A stretch of DNA of 64,000 nucleotides from Eonycteris spelaea. Its lineage: Eukaryota > Chordata > Mammalia > Chiroptera > Pteropodidae. Location: assembly GCA_003508835.1 (NCBI GenBank), contig PUFA01000284.1, positions 1,072,501-1,136,500 of the forward strand, given 5' to 3'. Shown piece after piece: positions 47,335 through 58,059 of the stretch. Each line of letters begins with the position of its first letter. The first letter of the stretch is position 1. Under the pieces are notes generated by a model. It made no database searches, had not been told where the DNA came from, and saw only the letters and a program-made list of their open reading frames with translations. The translations under genes and the position numbers were made by a program.

Positions 47335-48145
47335 TTGATGAGATCTCTGGGAGGGACTTCTTTCCATTTTTATCCATGGTTCTGCCCTCTAGGGAAGTTT
47401 TGCCTTGTTTATTATCTTTTGTGTGCATGTTTTGAAGAGTTGGAGGGTAAAGGAGTCAAATTTTAAGTCTTGAGCAGTGGGATACTTTTAAAATCTGAGT
47501 TAATGGCTTCTCTGACAACACATGTCTTAAAATCTTAATAGATTTCTATTTATTTGTTTCCAATGAGTTCCATGAGGCAGAAAACATACCCAAATTTATT
47601 TTCCGGACATCACCCCCAAATATATTTATTTGCTTCTTTACACCTATTCATCTCTGTTCTCTCAATGTTTGTTACTCGGAAGATATGGCTTTAGTAGAAA
47701 GACCAAACTTTTGCCCAAGGATAAATATTAAGGGATCTTTATTTGTTAAAAACTTTATCAATCTTACCTTTCTACTTCTTGGGGTCTAGAAAATGTCAGT
47801 TTTTCTTAAGTTTTAAAATCTTTAATATGGTTTCTATTTCATTTCATTGCTTCCTACTAACCAGCCAAATTTATCATGGGCTTATCTTTTTCTTGAAATA
47901 CTTTGACAAACGCAGCCAACAATAGCCAACACACACTGTCACTGTACTTTCTCCCATAGAGTTGCCAGCTTAGTAAGCACATAGTCTCCTTCTTACGTTA
48001 TTTCAGGGGACAGTTTTACCAGATAGTTTACAGTGCATAATATAGATCAACAGTCTCCTATATTCGTTTCTTATATATATTTTATATTTGTGATATTTGT
48101 TTTTGCAGCAACCCACTTCAAGCTATTGAGTCTATATTTGTCATA
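47335..48145. other. unassigned sequence
   Basis: T-rich. It may be repeat-derived, but no family was recognised. Confidence 0.35.
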
Positions 48146-48149
48146 GTAG

Positions 48150-48480
48150 GTTAACTACTGTAACAGACAATCCTCAAATCGGAGTGGTTTAGCACTATAA
48201 AAGCATCTTACTCATCTGTATCATATCCAATGTATGTCAGGTAGCTCCTCTAAGCACTGATTCAGATCTTTTGAATCAGCCTCTTTTCACCTTTTGGTAC
48301 CACCATCTTCAACATATGTCATCTAAGATTTTCTAAGAGAAGAATAAAGACAGGATGGAGCGTGGGGGATTGGGAAGGGGATTTTAACCTTAGAAATGTC
48401 AGACATGACTTCTGCTCACATTCCATTGTCTATGACTCAGTCACATGCTTCATTTAGCTACAAGGACGCTTGGAAATATA
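48150..48480 (-). mobile_element. ancient LTR, antisense (MaLR-like)
   Basis: 'taactactgtaacagacaat', 'cctcaaatcggagtggttta', 'ccaccatcttcaacatatgt' and 'cacattccattgtctatgac' form the reverse complement of a known LTR pattern. Confidence 0.65.
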
Positions 48481-48789
48481 TTTTGGTATATAACTAAGAT
48501 GCAGAACAGTAAGAGAGTGTTGATAAGCAGCCATTGCTTGCTCTGAATGGGTTAAAGCAATAATTAAGAACCAAATTATATTTGTATTACTCTACTATGG
48601 AAACTGGACAATAACACTGAAAATTAATTTAGGGGAAGTGGCTGAAAGAAAGGGAAAAATAAACATGGGTGGTGATATATAAGAGAGGAGGATCTAATAA
48701 CGCAAACTGAGAAATAATATATAGAGAGGTATGAAGAATCTTATGAGAGAATGATGTTCTAGAAGCCAAGAGAGGAGAGTTTTTCCATA

Positions 48790-49280
48790 AGTCTAAAGTG
48801 TTAAATACTACAGAGTGATCACAATGAAAGAACAAACAATATCGAGTGTTAAAAAGGTTGAGGAGCAGCTATAATTTTGATACATGCACTTTGGAAAACT
48901 GCTACTAAAGATGAAAAAGAAATGTATTTATATGCAATCCAAAAGACGTGTTTGCATGTAAATTGCAGCACTATTTTTAATAGCCAAGACCGGAAATGCG
49001 TCAAATGTTCCTCAGTAATAGAATACTTGTGGTATATTAGAATAATAGAATAATAATAGAATAAGTGTGGTATATTCATATGTTGGAGTACCATACTATA
49101 ATAAAAATAAACATTATGGATAAATCTCTAAACAATATTGACCAAAAGAAGCCAGACATGAAAAATACATTTCTGCATTATTCTATTTATATAAAGTATA
49201 ACATGGGCAAATGTAATCTATGGGGAGTACATATGACTGAAAGGAAACATGAGAGGGTTTTTTAGGTTCTGTTTAGGTAA
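48790..49280 (+). mobile_element. L1 3' portion
   Basis: 'aaattgcagcactattttta', 'atagccaagaccggaaatgc', 'aaaagaagccagacatgaaa' and 'acatttctgcattattctat' are ORF2-end and 3'-UTR motifs of L1 in sense. The stretch at 49030-49080 has a small local duplication of 'gtggtatatt'. Confidence 0.85.
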
Positions 49281-49284
49281 TGGT

Positions 49285-49480
49285 TATACAGTGTGCTAGA
49301 GAGAATGATGGCCCTCCAAAGGTATCCATGTCTTAATTCCTGGAATCGGTGAACATGTTATATTACATGGCAAAAAGGATTCTGCATATATGATTTATTT
49401 AAGCATCATGAGATTGGAAGTTTACTCTGGATTATATTATGTATGTGTACACAGAAGTAGATAGATAAATACTTCAGAAA
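49285..49480 (+). mobile_element. ancient LTR 5' fragment (MaLR-like)
   Basis: 'gaatgatggccctccaaagg', 'tatccatgtcttaattcctg' and 'gttatattacatggcaaaaa' match an LTR start often seen in mammals. Confidence 0.7.
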
Positions 49481-50014
49481 AATTTACATTAAAAATGGGT
49501 GAGATGGGAGAATTATCATTAGATTTGAAAATTAGGAAGTCATTTATAACCCTACTGAAATCAGCTTCAGCAGAGTGGTGGAGGTAGGAGCCAGATTACA
49601 GTGATTTAGAAGGCAAAAGGAAGTTGAGGAAAGAGGAGAATGGATATGGACTCTTTCTTTAAAAGTTATTCCTTATGGAAAAGAGAAAGTTATGGTTATA
49701 ATTGGGAGTGGTGAGGGTGTATGCATTGAGGTATTATTAAAGGAAGAGTTATACTTAGATTGAGAGAGACTTGAGCAACTTTTTTTAGACTGAGATAAAG
49801 AAACTAGAGAAATTATAGGAGAGCATGCTCAAATAAGAAAGAGATGGAAATAATCTGTATTATTTCTCTTTCGTTTCCCCCAGTAAGTAAGAAGAGAGCT
49901 GAATATTTATAACATATAAAGGAGTATCTGCAGATTTTACACATATGGTGAGGTGAAGGCCCCTTCTTCTCCATTAGGGTAGGAGACACAGGACTAAGTT
50001 GTTTTGCTTATATT

Positions 50015-50525
50015 TGTGTCAGTTAGCCATTGCTGTGTGACAACAAACCCCAAACTTAATACTTAACATTGAAAACAATTTATTTAGCTCATGTGTTTAT
50101 AGGTCAGTTGGGTGGTTCTGTTAATCTTGGTTGGCTTGGTTGACTTTTGCTAGTCTTTTTCATTTGTCTACAATAAGCTAATGAGTTAGGTGGTCTAATA
50201 GGGCCCCACAAAGGATGACTTGTCTCCATCCCATGCTTTCTTTTATCCACCAGTAGGCTAACTTCAGCTATCTCATGGCAGAGGCATGGTTTCAAGAGAG
50301 CAAGCAAAGGTTTGCAAGATGTCTTGAAGCCTAGGCTTGTAATTGCACTCTATCACTTCCACCTCTTGCTTTTGGCCAAATCAAGTCACAAGACAAGCCT
50401 AAATTCAAGCACTGGAGAAATAAATTCAACCTTCAATGGGGAGCTACAAAATCAAATTGCAAGAGACACGGATACAGGGAAAGGAATAATCCAGGCCATT
50501 TTTGTAATCAATATACTCAAATATT
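50015..50525 (-). mobile_element. ancient LTR, antisense (same broad type as 3497-4074)
   Basis: Starts 'tgtgtcagttagccattgct', contains 'ggtcagttgggtggttctgt' and 'ccaaatcaagtcacaagaca', and ends with a 'ggccatttttgtaatcaata' motif. This is the full reverse complement of a MaLR/ERVL-type LTR. Confidence 0.75.
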
Positions 50526-51299
50526 CTTTCCAAGTCATGGGGTTATAACCATAGATAGTATTTGAGAGATGAATTTTCATGTTGATTTACCTCTACAATT
50601 GTTGTTACTCTGACCTCATCTTTTCAAGAGCTACTTTCTAGTCTGTAGGACTGACTCTTTAGCCACTGGACAGTTAAGACTTGGAGTGACTGGTGGGAGA
50701 GTATTTGGTTGTCTGAGGTGTCTGGAAACTGTTGACCCAGTGTTCTGTAAGATCACGCTCTTATACCTCTCTCAGTTTTAGGAGGAGGGAATTTGGCTCT
50801 TTAGTAGCAGAGATATGTAGTAAATACAGTATTCAGGCTTAGATTTAACAAAAGATAATTCAAATTATCTCACTTAACCGATTCTGGATCTGTTTAGATT
50901 CACTGAAAATCTGGATCAAATATTAGCTTTTCTATTACAGGGATATCAAATTTCGGATATGCTTCATTATGACTCAATTTCTTGGCACATGCTATAAAGC
51001 ACCCCAGTGATCTAGTGCAAATGAATGCCGAATATATCACAGACCATGCTTTGGGTCAAAATAGGCCGGCCTCTTCTCTACCTTCTCACTCTGCTTCCCG
51101 CCGCCCCCCCCCCGAATAGTATATACCCCAAATTGATATTCAATACAGATACTGAGCATGCAATTTATTATGTCAAACTGAAAAATGCCTGTGGTAATAC
51201 AGGTTTTTATAGCTGTAGTTTTCTCCAGCTCAAATTGCTTCGAGTATCTATGTGTCGGTGGAAAGTTCGAAGTAGGATGGATAAAAACCATGAGTGGAC
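50526..51299. other. unique sequence
   Basis: Nothing recognised except a C-rich tract at 51099-51115 (13 of 17 from an uninterrupted C run). Confidence 0.45.
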
Positions 51300-51560
51300 A
51301 AAAGACACCTTTAGAAACTACAAACCAGCAACCAGAAAGCCTTTTAGCTGTAAGTCAGCAGACTTTTATGTCAAGCTTGGCTGACTAATTATTGCTTATA
51401 ATTTGCATTAGGATTAATTAACTAATTAGAGAGGAATGTCTGAAGGCAAAGTTATGGCTCTGCTTGTCAAGCTGAGGACTTTAATTATTCTGATATTTTT
51501 AATTATAATCAGCTGCTGAATGAGTATTACATTGTCAGCTACTATCACTGAAACTAGGCT
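51300..51560. other. candidate conserved enhancer, homeodomain-motif rich
   Basis: Repeat-free block with a striking density of TAAT/ATTA cores: 'ggctgactaattattgctta', 'aggattaattaactaattag', 'ctttaattattctgatattt' and 'ttaattataatcagctgctg'. The last runs into an E-box-like 'cagctg'. Such clusters are typical of deeply conserved developmental enhancers. Conservation is not tested here. Confidence 0.45.
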
Positions 51561-52369
51561 GGGCAAAGGAGCAGGAGGAATTATGAATCTCCACTGTTCT
51601 TCCTACCAGCAACAGAAAGATAGGACCCAGCCACTCACAGGAAGAAAACTTTCTACCAGCAGCAGTCTTTAAAATTGCACATAGAACTAGGTAAACCACA
51701 TTCAGGTTGATTTGCCAGTTAAAGACTGAAGTAGAAACTACTAAGCAGAAGGAAGAAATCAGCCTTGTGCCCATTCATATCTATGCCCATCCAGATTGGA
51801 GCTGACAGGAAGGCTTGTGAGGTGATCCTACTAATGGACTGGACTGGACTTAGCCAACTTGACATTCTTTCATGAATCACAGTATCAGCTTCCTGGAGCT
51901 GTTTTTAAATTGTTTCATGTAAAATTGAGTTTCTATGATTGTCTTCTTTTCCTCTAAATAGCAAATTAAGGAGACTTAGTATACATATCCTGGAAACTGC
52001 TTTAACTGTTTCAGAGAGAGTTATTAAATAAATGTCCTAGCACATAATACATACCCAGTAAAAAATGTATTGAATGAATTGTGATATGTTGGTATATAAT
52101 ACACAGGAACTAGAAAATACAGATATGCTAGTGGAACAGCTAATTTCACAAACTATCTGGTTATTTTGCTAAACTATTAGAAATTAAAATTAAACTCTTT
52201 ATCCTGGACATTACACTAAACGTTAGTCAGAAACATAATGGAAAAAAAAAACACCACCAAATGATTCATCAAAAGATGAAACATAATAACTTTTTCATGG
52301 TGGTCAAATAGCTAGTAACTTCTCTGTTCTCCTCAGATAATTACAACAAAGAAACTCTAAGCTCAAGTG
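51561..52369. other. mostly unique; short L2/MIR tail near 52020-52080
   Basis: 'aaataaatgtcctagcacat' and 'gtattgaatgaattg' resemble an L2/MIR terminus. The rest is unassigned. Confidence 0.4.
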
Positions 52370-52640
52370 ATGGTAAAGTTTCCAGATGACTTACACACTG
52401 GCAAAGGCCTGCAGTTTTAATGTCAAGGCGCAACACAAATGTCGTGCTGATTTCCTTTCTTTTTAAAGATGCCCGGGAGTGAATTCATGGATTCTCAATC
52501 ACATGGATACTCTATGAGAATTAGCAGTGTCTTTGTGGTTTGGGAATGAGGGCAGTCTGTTAGCCCTTAATTATCGTAAAAACACTTTGCCTTTTAGCAG
52601 TCTGTTTTCCACCTTTGTGCAGAGGGGAGAAAATAAGGGA
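52370..52640. other. candidate conserved non-coding block
   Basis: Repeat-free and moderately GC. It contains 'caaaggcctgcagttttaat', 'atgtcaaggcgcaacacaaa' and 'gcccttaattatcgtaaaaa', retaining several CpGs that would be expected to decay if neutral. Weak evidence. Confidence 0.3.
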
Positions 52641-52729
52641 ATGTGTCCATTCATAAAATCCTAGCTTACTAAGACCTAGAAGAGATCTTTAAGATGGGCT
52701 GCAGTCTGTGAGTTTTTAAGAGCTTGAGT

Positions 52730-52935
52730 GCCTCTATTTATTTAACAAATACTTGCATAGCCTTTAACTTGTGCCAGGCACTGTTTGAAGCACTCTCAAA
52801 TGACCTTGTAAGAAGTTCCTACGTTATTGAGACACAGAGATTAAGGAACTTGCCTAAGGTAACGCATCAGCATGTAACAGGGCTGGGAATTGAGCTCTGG
52901 CTCAAGAGGCCATCATGGCTATGGTATACTGCATC
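52730..52935 (-). mobile_element. MIR SINE, antisense, near full length
   Basis: 'gtgccaggcactgtttgaag', 'gattaaggaacttgcctaag' and 'agggctgggaattgagctct' represent most of the MIR consensus. Confidence 0.95.
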
Positions 52936-52939
52936 ACTT

Positions 52940-53060
52940 GGTGTAACTTGAATCCTGGCCTCTCAATCCTGTGTCCTCATCTGTCAGTGGGGAATAATAA
53001 TAGTACTTACATCATAGAGTTGTTGGGAGGATTTAGTGAGCTAAGGCCTAGAGAGCATTT
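52940..53060 (+). mobile_element. MIR SINE
   Basis: 'tgtcctcatctgtcagtggg', 'gaataataatagtacttaca' and 'tcatagagttgttgggagga' match MIR in sense, directly next to the antisense copy. Confidence 0.9.
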
Positions 53061-53094
53061 CTCACAGATGTGAAATGTGGTACATGATTATTTT

Positions 53095-53265
53095 ATTTAT
53101 TTATTTAGTTTAGGTAGATATTAGGTCCAACTCCCCAATTTTGCATACGGAGGAACCAAGTATCAGAGGGTGAGTGACTTGTCCAAAGTCATTCTATCAG
53201 CAGGTGCTGCAGCGAAGAGAAAAATGGCACCCAGTTCTCAGTTTAGGCTCTTTCTAATGACTGCA
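53095..53265 (-). mobile_element. MIR-like SINE, antisense
   Basis: 'ccccaattttgcatacggag', 'gagtgacttgtccaaagtca' and 'agcaggtgctgcagcgaaga' match reversed MIR. Confidence 0.75.
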
Positions 53266-53349
53266 TTGAGCTTCTCAGAGTGACTAGTTGTATTCCAGTT
53301 TGTTCAGGACTTTCTCAATTTAGCAGTAACAGTCCTGTGTCACAGGAGA

Positions 53350-53361
53350 CCCCCCCCCCCC
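53350..53361. repeat. poly(C) run, 12 nt
   Basis: Uninterrupted C run on the plus strand, G run on the minus. Confidence 0.95.
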
Positions 53362-53419
53362 ACTAAGGCTCCTCAGAAGTTGATCATTCAACTTTTTATG
53401 TAATTGTACTCTGCAGCGG

Positions 53420-53640
53420 ACAAGTAGTCTTGCCTCTTTCCTTGACATTTGACTTCTTGGTAAAGAGTTCTCTGTGCTCGAAGGGCACATGCAACTTCAA
53501 TGCCTTTGCACCAAACTTAAGTGAGAAAAGCTCTGATTCATCTGGTGGCATGCAAATATTTTACTGCCTTGCGAAAAATGGATTGGGCTGATTTTGTCAC
53601 TGCTTTTATAGGGTGTTCTTGTTGACACACAAATAAAATA
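53420..53640. other. repeat-free block, possibly conserved
   Basis: Includes 'ttgcctctttccttgacatt' and 'ggcatgcaaatattttactg', with an octamer-like 'atgcaaat'. No repeat recognised. Confidence 0.25.
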
Positions 53641-53659
53641 CAGAAAATACAGTACCATG

Positions 53660-53830
53660 ATAATGCTTTACTGTGTATCGCTTTACATTTTCAAAACACT
53701 TTCGTACCCATTATCTCATTTGGCCTTGTTTATTCTTTGCAATATTCTAGCTCCATTTTGCAGATGAGAAACTGGAAGCTCAGATAATTATGACTTGTTT
53801 AAAGTCACAAACCTGGGCCTCTTACTCAAA
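53660..53830 (-). mobile_element. MIR/MIR3-type SINE, antisense
   Basis: 'acccattatctcatttggcc', 'ctccattttgcagatgagaa' and 'gactgtttaaag'-like text (53792-53806) match reversed MIR. Confidence 0.85.
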
Positions 53831-54044
53831 GTTATTTTGCTACTCTATATTAGTACATGGTAGGATTTTATAATAAGGAATAACTGTCCACTCAAGCAGA
53901 AAAGGACAATAGTAAGGTATTTACCTTGGGACAAAATTTAAGGAGTTACCAAAAAACTCAGTAATCAAGATGATACTATTATGTAATATTTGAAGAAATC
54001 AAAATTAATTTAAAAATGATAAACATAATAACATTTTTAAAGAC

Positions 54045-55425
54045 AGAATTGAACATTCACATGGAAAGAAATTAATCTAGACACAGACATTATACCTTTC
54101 ACAAAAATTAAATAAAAATGGATCATAGAGTTAAACGTCAGACTCAAAACTTTAAAACTTCTGGAAGATAACGTAAAAGAAAACCAAGATATTGGGTATG
54201 GTGGTGACTTTTTAGATACAACACCAAAGACATGATTCATGAAAGAAATAATTGATAAGCTTGACTTAAATGAAATTAAAAACTGCTCTTCAAGAGATAA
54301 TAACAAGAGAATTAGAAGGCAAACCACAGACTGGGAAAAAATATTTTCAGGAGACCGAACTGATAAAGGACTGTAATTCAAAATATGCAAATAACTCTTG
54401 AAACTCAACAATAAAAACAACCTGATTAAAAAGTGAACCAAAGACCTTAACAGACACTTAACCAAAGAAAATATACAGATGGCAAATATGCATGAAATGA
54501 TGCTTCGTGTAATAAATATGTCACCAGGAAACTACAAATTGAAACAACAATGTGGTACCATTAATGGCCCAAATCCAGAACATTGCCAGTACCAAAAGCT
54601 CCTGAAGATGTGGAGCAACAGAACTCTCATACACTGCTGGTATAAATGCAAAATGGTACAGCCACTTGTGAAGACAGTTACAAAATTAAACACACTCATC
54701 ATTTAATGCAATAATCATGCTTTTTGGCGTGTATGCAAAGAAGTTGGGAACTTATGCCTACACAAAAACTTGCACATAGATGTTTATAGTAGATTTATGC
54801 ATCATTGTTGAAACTTGGAAGCAACCAAGATGTCCTTCAGTAGGTGAATGGATAAGTAAACTGCGGTATATCTAGACAATGGAACATTATTGATTGTCAA
54901 GAAGAAATGAATTATCAAGCCATGAAAAGACATGGAGGAAACTTAAATGCATATTGCTAAGTGAAAGAAGCCAATCTCAAGAGGCTATGAAGTGTATAAT
55001 TTCAACCATATGACATTCCAGAAAAGGCAAAACTATGGAGACAATAAAAAGATCAGTGGTCCCTAGGGGTGGGGACTGGGGAGAGGTGAATAAGCAGAAC
55101 ATAGAGAATTTTTAGGGCAATGAAAACACTATGATATTATGATGATTGCTATACCTCATTATATATTTGTCCAAACCCATAGACTATATGATACCAAGAG
55201 TGAACTCTAAGGTTAACTATGGACTTTGGGTGATTATGATGTGTCAATATAGGTTCATCCTAGGTTAAAAAAAAGTACCATTGGTGAGTGATGTTGATAA
55301 TGGGGGAGGCTATGCATGTTGCTTGTGGTGGTGGGAGGGAGATATATGAGAAATCTCTGTAACTTCCTTTCAATTTTGTTGTAAACCTTAAACTGCTCTA
55401 AAAAATAATCTTTTAAAAATAAGAC
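54045..55425 (+). mobile_element. 5'-truncated L1 (L1M type), ORF2 end plus 3'-UTR
   Basis: Same element type as 29695-31460. Shared landmarks in the same order include 'aatggatcatagagttaaac', 'cttctggaagataacgtaaa', 'gcaaaactatggagacaata', 'actatggactttgggtgatt' and 'gtgatgttgataatggggga', with an A-rich end near 55400-55425. ORF2 remains are broken by stops on the sense strand. The 142-codon minus-strand frame (54037-54465) is an antisense artefact of this LINE. Confidence 0.93.
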
Positions 55426-55429
55426 AAGA

Positions 55430-56535
55430 TCCTACCCTGTACTTGCAGAAGCTTTCCTCCCTCCTCTCATCCCAATCCTGGTTTTACATATAAGTTCCTT
55501 TCCTGAGATGAAAGAAAATGCACTGGAGTAGAAACTCAATTCATTAACTCTCTTTCTCCAGGGTTCAATAAACCTGCCTCATTTATTTTGATTTTTTCAT
55601 TTATTATCTAACTTATTTCCTTCTTGGAGCATTTTCCTTTCTGTCAGTACTTTTTAGAACTCATCTATTTCTGAGTCATATATGGGTAATTCTTCAGAAC
55701 CTGGATTTCCTAGGAAAACGTGTTGTCTGCCCTAACTTAGTGTTTCCCCATAAACACAGCTCACCCAGCATGAGCGGGTCTCTCTTAATGGTCCGAGTGA
55801 AAGAGATCATGGTGTAGGGGTTGTGGCTGAGTCTTTGAGAAGCATGAACTATGACTAGGACTGAAAAGTCAGCACCTTCAGGGCTAGGGGGTTGAGGGGA
55901 CTAGGAGGGTCATCATGAACGTAGTGGCAGCAGCTTTGCTGGCTGCAGGTTCTTTCAGATGTTTATGATTTGGGGCCTGCCTTACAAAGGACCCTTTTGC
56001 TCCAAAAGGAAGTAGTGTACTCACCAGCAGGGGCTGGCCGACTGTTCTTTATTAGAGAACATCTGTGACGAGTATTTGAAGTAAACTCTGGAAAAAGTGT
56101 CCACGTTTCTGCTCTGGTATGCCATTTGCATCACATTGGCTCCTCGGCATAATATGTTTTAAAAAATCTCAAGCTGGCTGCTTTATTTCTTCCTCACCAG
56201 TCAGCATTCTTTTGCTTGAAAGGGCTTTCATCTACAAGGCTGCCTATACCCATCCACTCCCCCCACCTCTCAGGAATCAAAAGCCACTTCGTCAAGGTCA
56301 GGCATCAAAATGAACAAAACATAATGAGATTGTCAATGTTCAATGACTAATGCAGGTTTATTGCCCATGATGCAGACATGAGAGACAAGTGTGGACATAC
56401 CTGTAATTTTTCTAATAACAGCAGGCAGATTAGCATTATTTTGTTGATTATATGGTTAATGAAAATAGAGCAGAAATGGAAATAGGGACAGAAATTTTCA
56501 CCTGAGAGGAAAAACAGGTTCTTCATTCCCAGAGC
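55430..56535. other. unique sequence
   Basis: No repeat or gene recognised. 55730-56060 is less AT-rich. Confidence 0.4.
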
Positions 56536-56538
56536 ACC

Positions 56539-56569
<31 letters not shown>

Positions 56570-56578
56570 AGAGAGAGA
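56539..56578. repeat. poly(A) run of 28 nt, then (GA)n
   Basis: An A run at 56539-56566 followed by about six GA units. It could be a retroposon tail, but no body was recognised to its left. Confidence 0.93.
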
Positions 56579-56651
56579 AAATAACAGTATGGATTTTTTT
56601 AAGAGAGGAAAAAAGCTAAAAAAGATATAAAAGGCAAATACACAAACATGC

Positions 56652-56671
56652 ACAACACACACACACACACA
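56652..56671. repeat. (AC)n microsatellite
   Basis: About ten CA units with one early interruption. Confidence 0.9.
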
Positions 56672-57245
56672 AACATAACACACTGAATAAGGACAATGGT
56701 TCTCCATACTTTTATGAGAAGAATATCAAATGATATAGAAAGGCAGATTTTATAGTCCCCATGAATTCCTATTGTAATTGTAACAGAAATACTTATCAAC
56801 CCAGGACCAACTCTGTTTGTAAAAATCTATTAAAAAGCACCTAACTAGAACAAAAATCCAATTATAACATTCCACACATTTATATATCTGTTTTTAAAAC
56901 AAACAAACAATCAACCTCAACAACATAATATAGACTGAATATATAAGTATGTTTAGGAAGTATTGGTTTAATTCATATAGGTGTAATTTCTAATGCATAC
57001 TTGAAGTAAATTTCCAGAAAGACAGACCTTACTTTTGTAGTGGATATCATGAAAGTCACCTGCACTTTCCAAGTTATTTCTTTAATTCCTCAGAAAGTCA
57101 TAATGCAGGTCAGAATAATCAGTTGTATGATCCTGGAGGACTAATTTTAAGTTTTTCTAAACATTCTTCTTTCACTTTTGATTTCCTCCACCACACTGCC
57201 CACTTCAGCTGCAGTTCAGAAGAAGGTGATGAGAAAGATTAAAAA

Positions 57246-57280
57246 ACAAACAACAACAAACAAACAAACAAACAAATAAA
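57246..57280. repeat. (CAAA)n microsatellite
   Basis: A-rich CAAA/CAAC run. Confidence 0.9.
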
Positions 57281-57299
57281 TGAAGTAAAGGTGCAAGTA

Positions 57300-57670
57300 G
57301 GGAAAGGAGAAAGACATTATTTTAACTGTTTTGATGTCCACAAGTACCCTTGCTTAAAACTCTAGTCCAGGCATTTTTCACACTTCCAAAATCTCCTTAG
57401 TTTGTAACGTGGCTCTGTTACATGCGACTCAGTGATAGTGTCACATGGGAAGCTCTTCCTGGGACCACCATACTCAAAGATGAGGCAGTTATAGTCACCA
57501 CTGTTGAGGGTGCTCATGAGCAGCACCTGGGACATTACCCGACTCCATACTACTTTAGGTTGAGTGCTCAGAAAGCATTTGAAATCTATTGGAGGAAAGT
57601 CTTTGTTATTTTTAGGGAACATTTTCCTGGGCCTTTTCCAACCTTCATTGAGAGAGCTACCCAGTCACAA
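57300..57670. other. unassigned block with opposing short frames
   Basis: A minus-strand frame of 86 codons (57362-57622) and a plus-strand frame of 93 codons (57422-57703) overlap here. The minus frame reads rather protein-like, including 'SGDYNCLIFEYGGPRKSF' and a CxxC near its end, but I recognise no family. Opposing frames of similar length argue for chance or repeat origin. Confidence 0.25.
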
Positions 57671-57673
57671 CAT

Positions 57674-57785
57674 TCATTCATTTATTCATTCAATCCATAT
57701 TAATTTAGTGTTGAATGTGTGCTATGTATTGTGTTAGATTCCAGGGATTCAAATGTAAACTCCTTCCTTTGAGGAACCCAAAGTC
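57674..57785 (-). mobile_element. L2 LINE 3' end, antisense
   Basis: 'cattcatttattcattcaat', 'gtgtgctatgtattgtgtta' and 'attccagggattcaaatgta' are the reverse complement of the L2 terminus. Confidence 0.85.
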
Positions 57786-57929
57786 TGGTAGAACCCAGAG
57801 AGACATGAATATGTGATTTAATATAACCATTTCACGTCTATTTCCTACTCCTTACCTGAAGTATGAAGGAGCAGAAAGAAAGAGGGCAGAGGGACCTAAT
57901 ATGGGTTATCTATGTAAAGGCCGGTCACT

Positions 57930-58055
57930 GAGCTAGCCCCGTTATGGATTGTCTGTATTAATCCTCATAGCAAACCAGAGAATTATCCACATTTGATAAA
58001 TGTGAAAACTGGGTTTTGACCAAAGCCACATGATCAGCATGATAATTTTAGAATT
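57930..58055 (-). mobile_element. MIR fragment, antisense
   Basis: 'attaatcctcatagcaaacc' and 'taaatgtgaaaactgggttt', then 'gaccaaagccacatgatcag', match reversed MIR. Confidence 0.75.
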
Positions 58056-58059
58056 CTAC

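Noticed and set aside
54037..54465. 142-codon minus-strand frame with hydrophobic segments
   Set aside because: It is antisense to the recognisable L1 ORF2 fragment at 54045-55425, and the hydrophobicity comes from T-rich antisense LINE text.
56498..56799. Minus-strand frames with Phe and Val-Cys runs
   Set aside because: They are produced by the poly(A)/(GA)n and (AC)n repeats.
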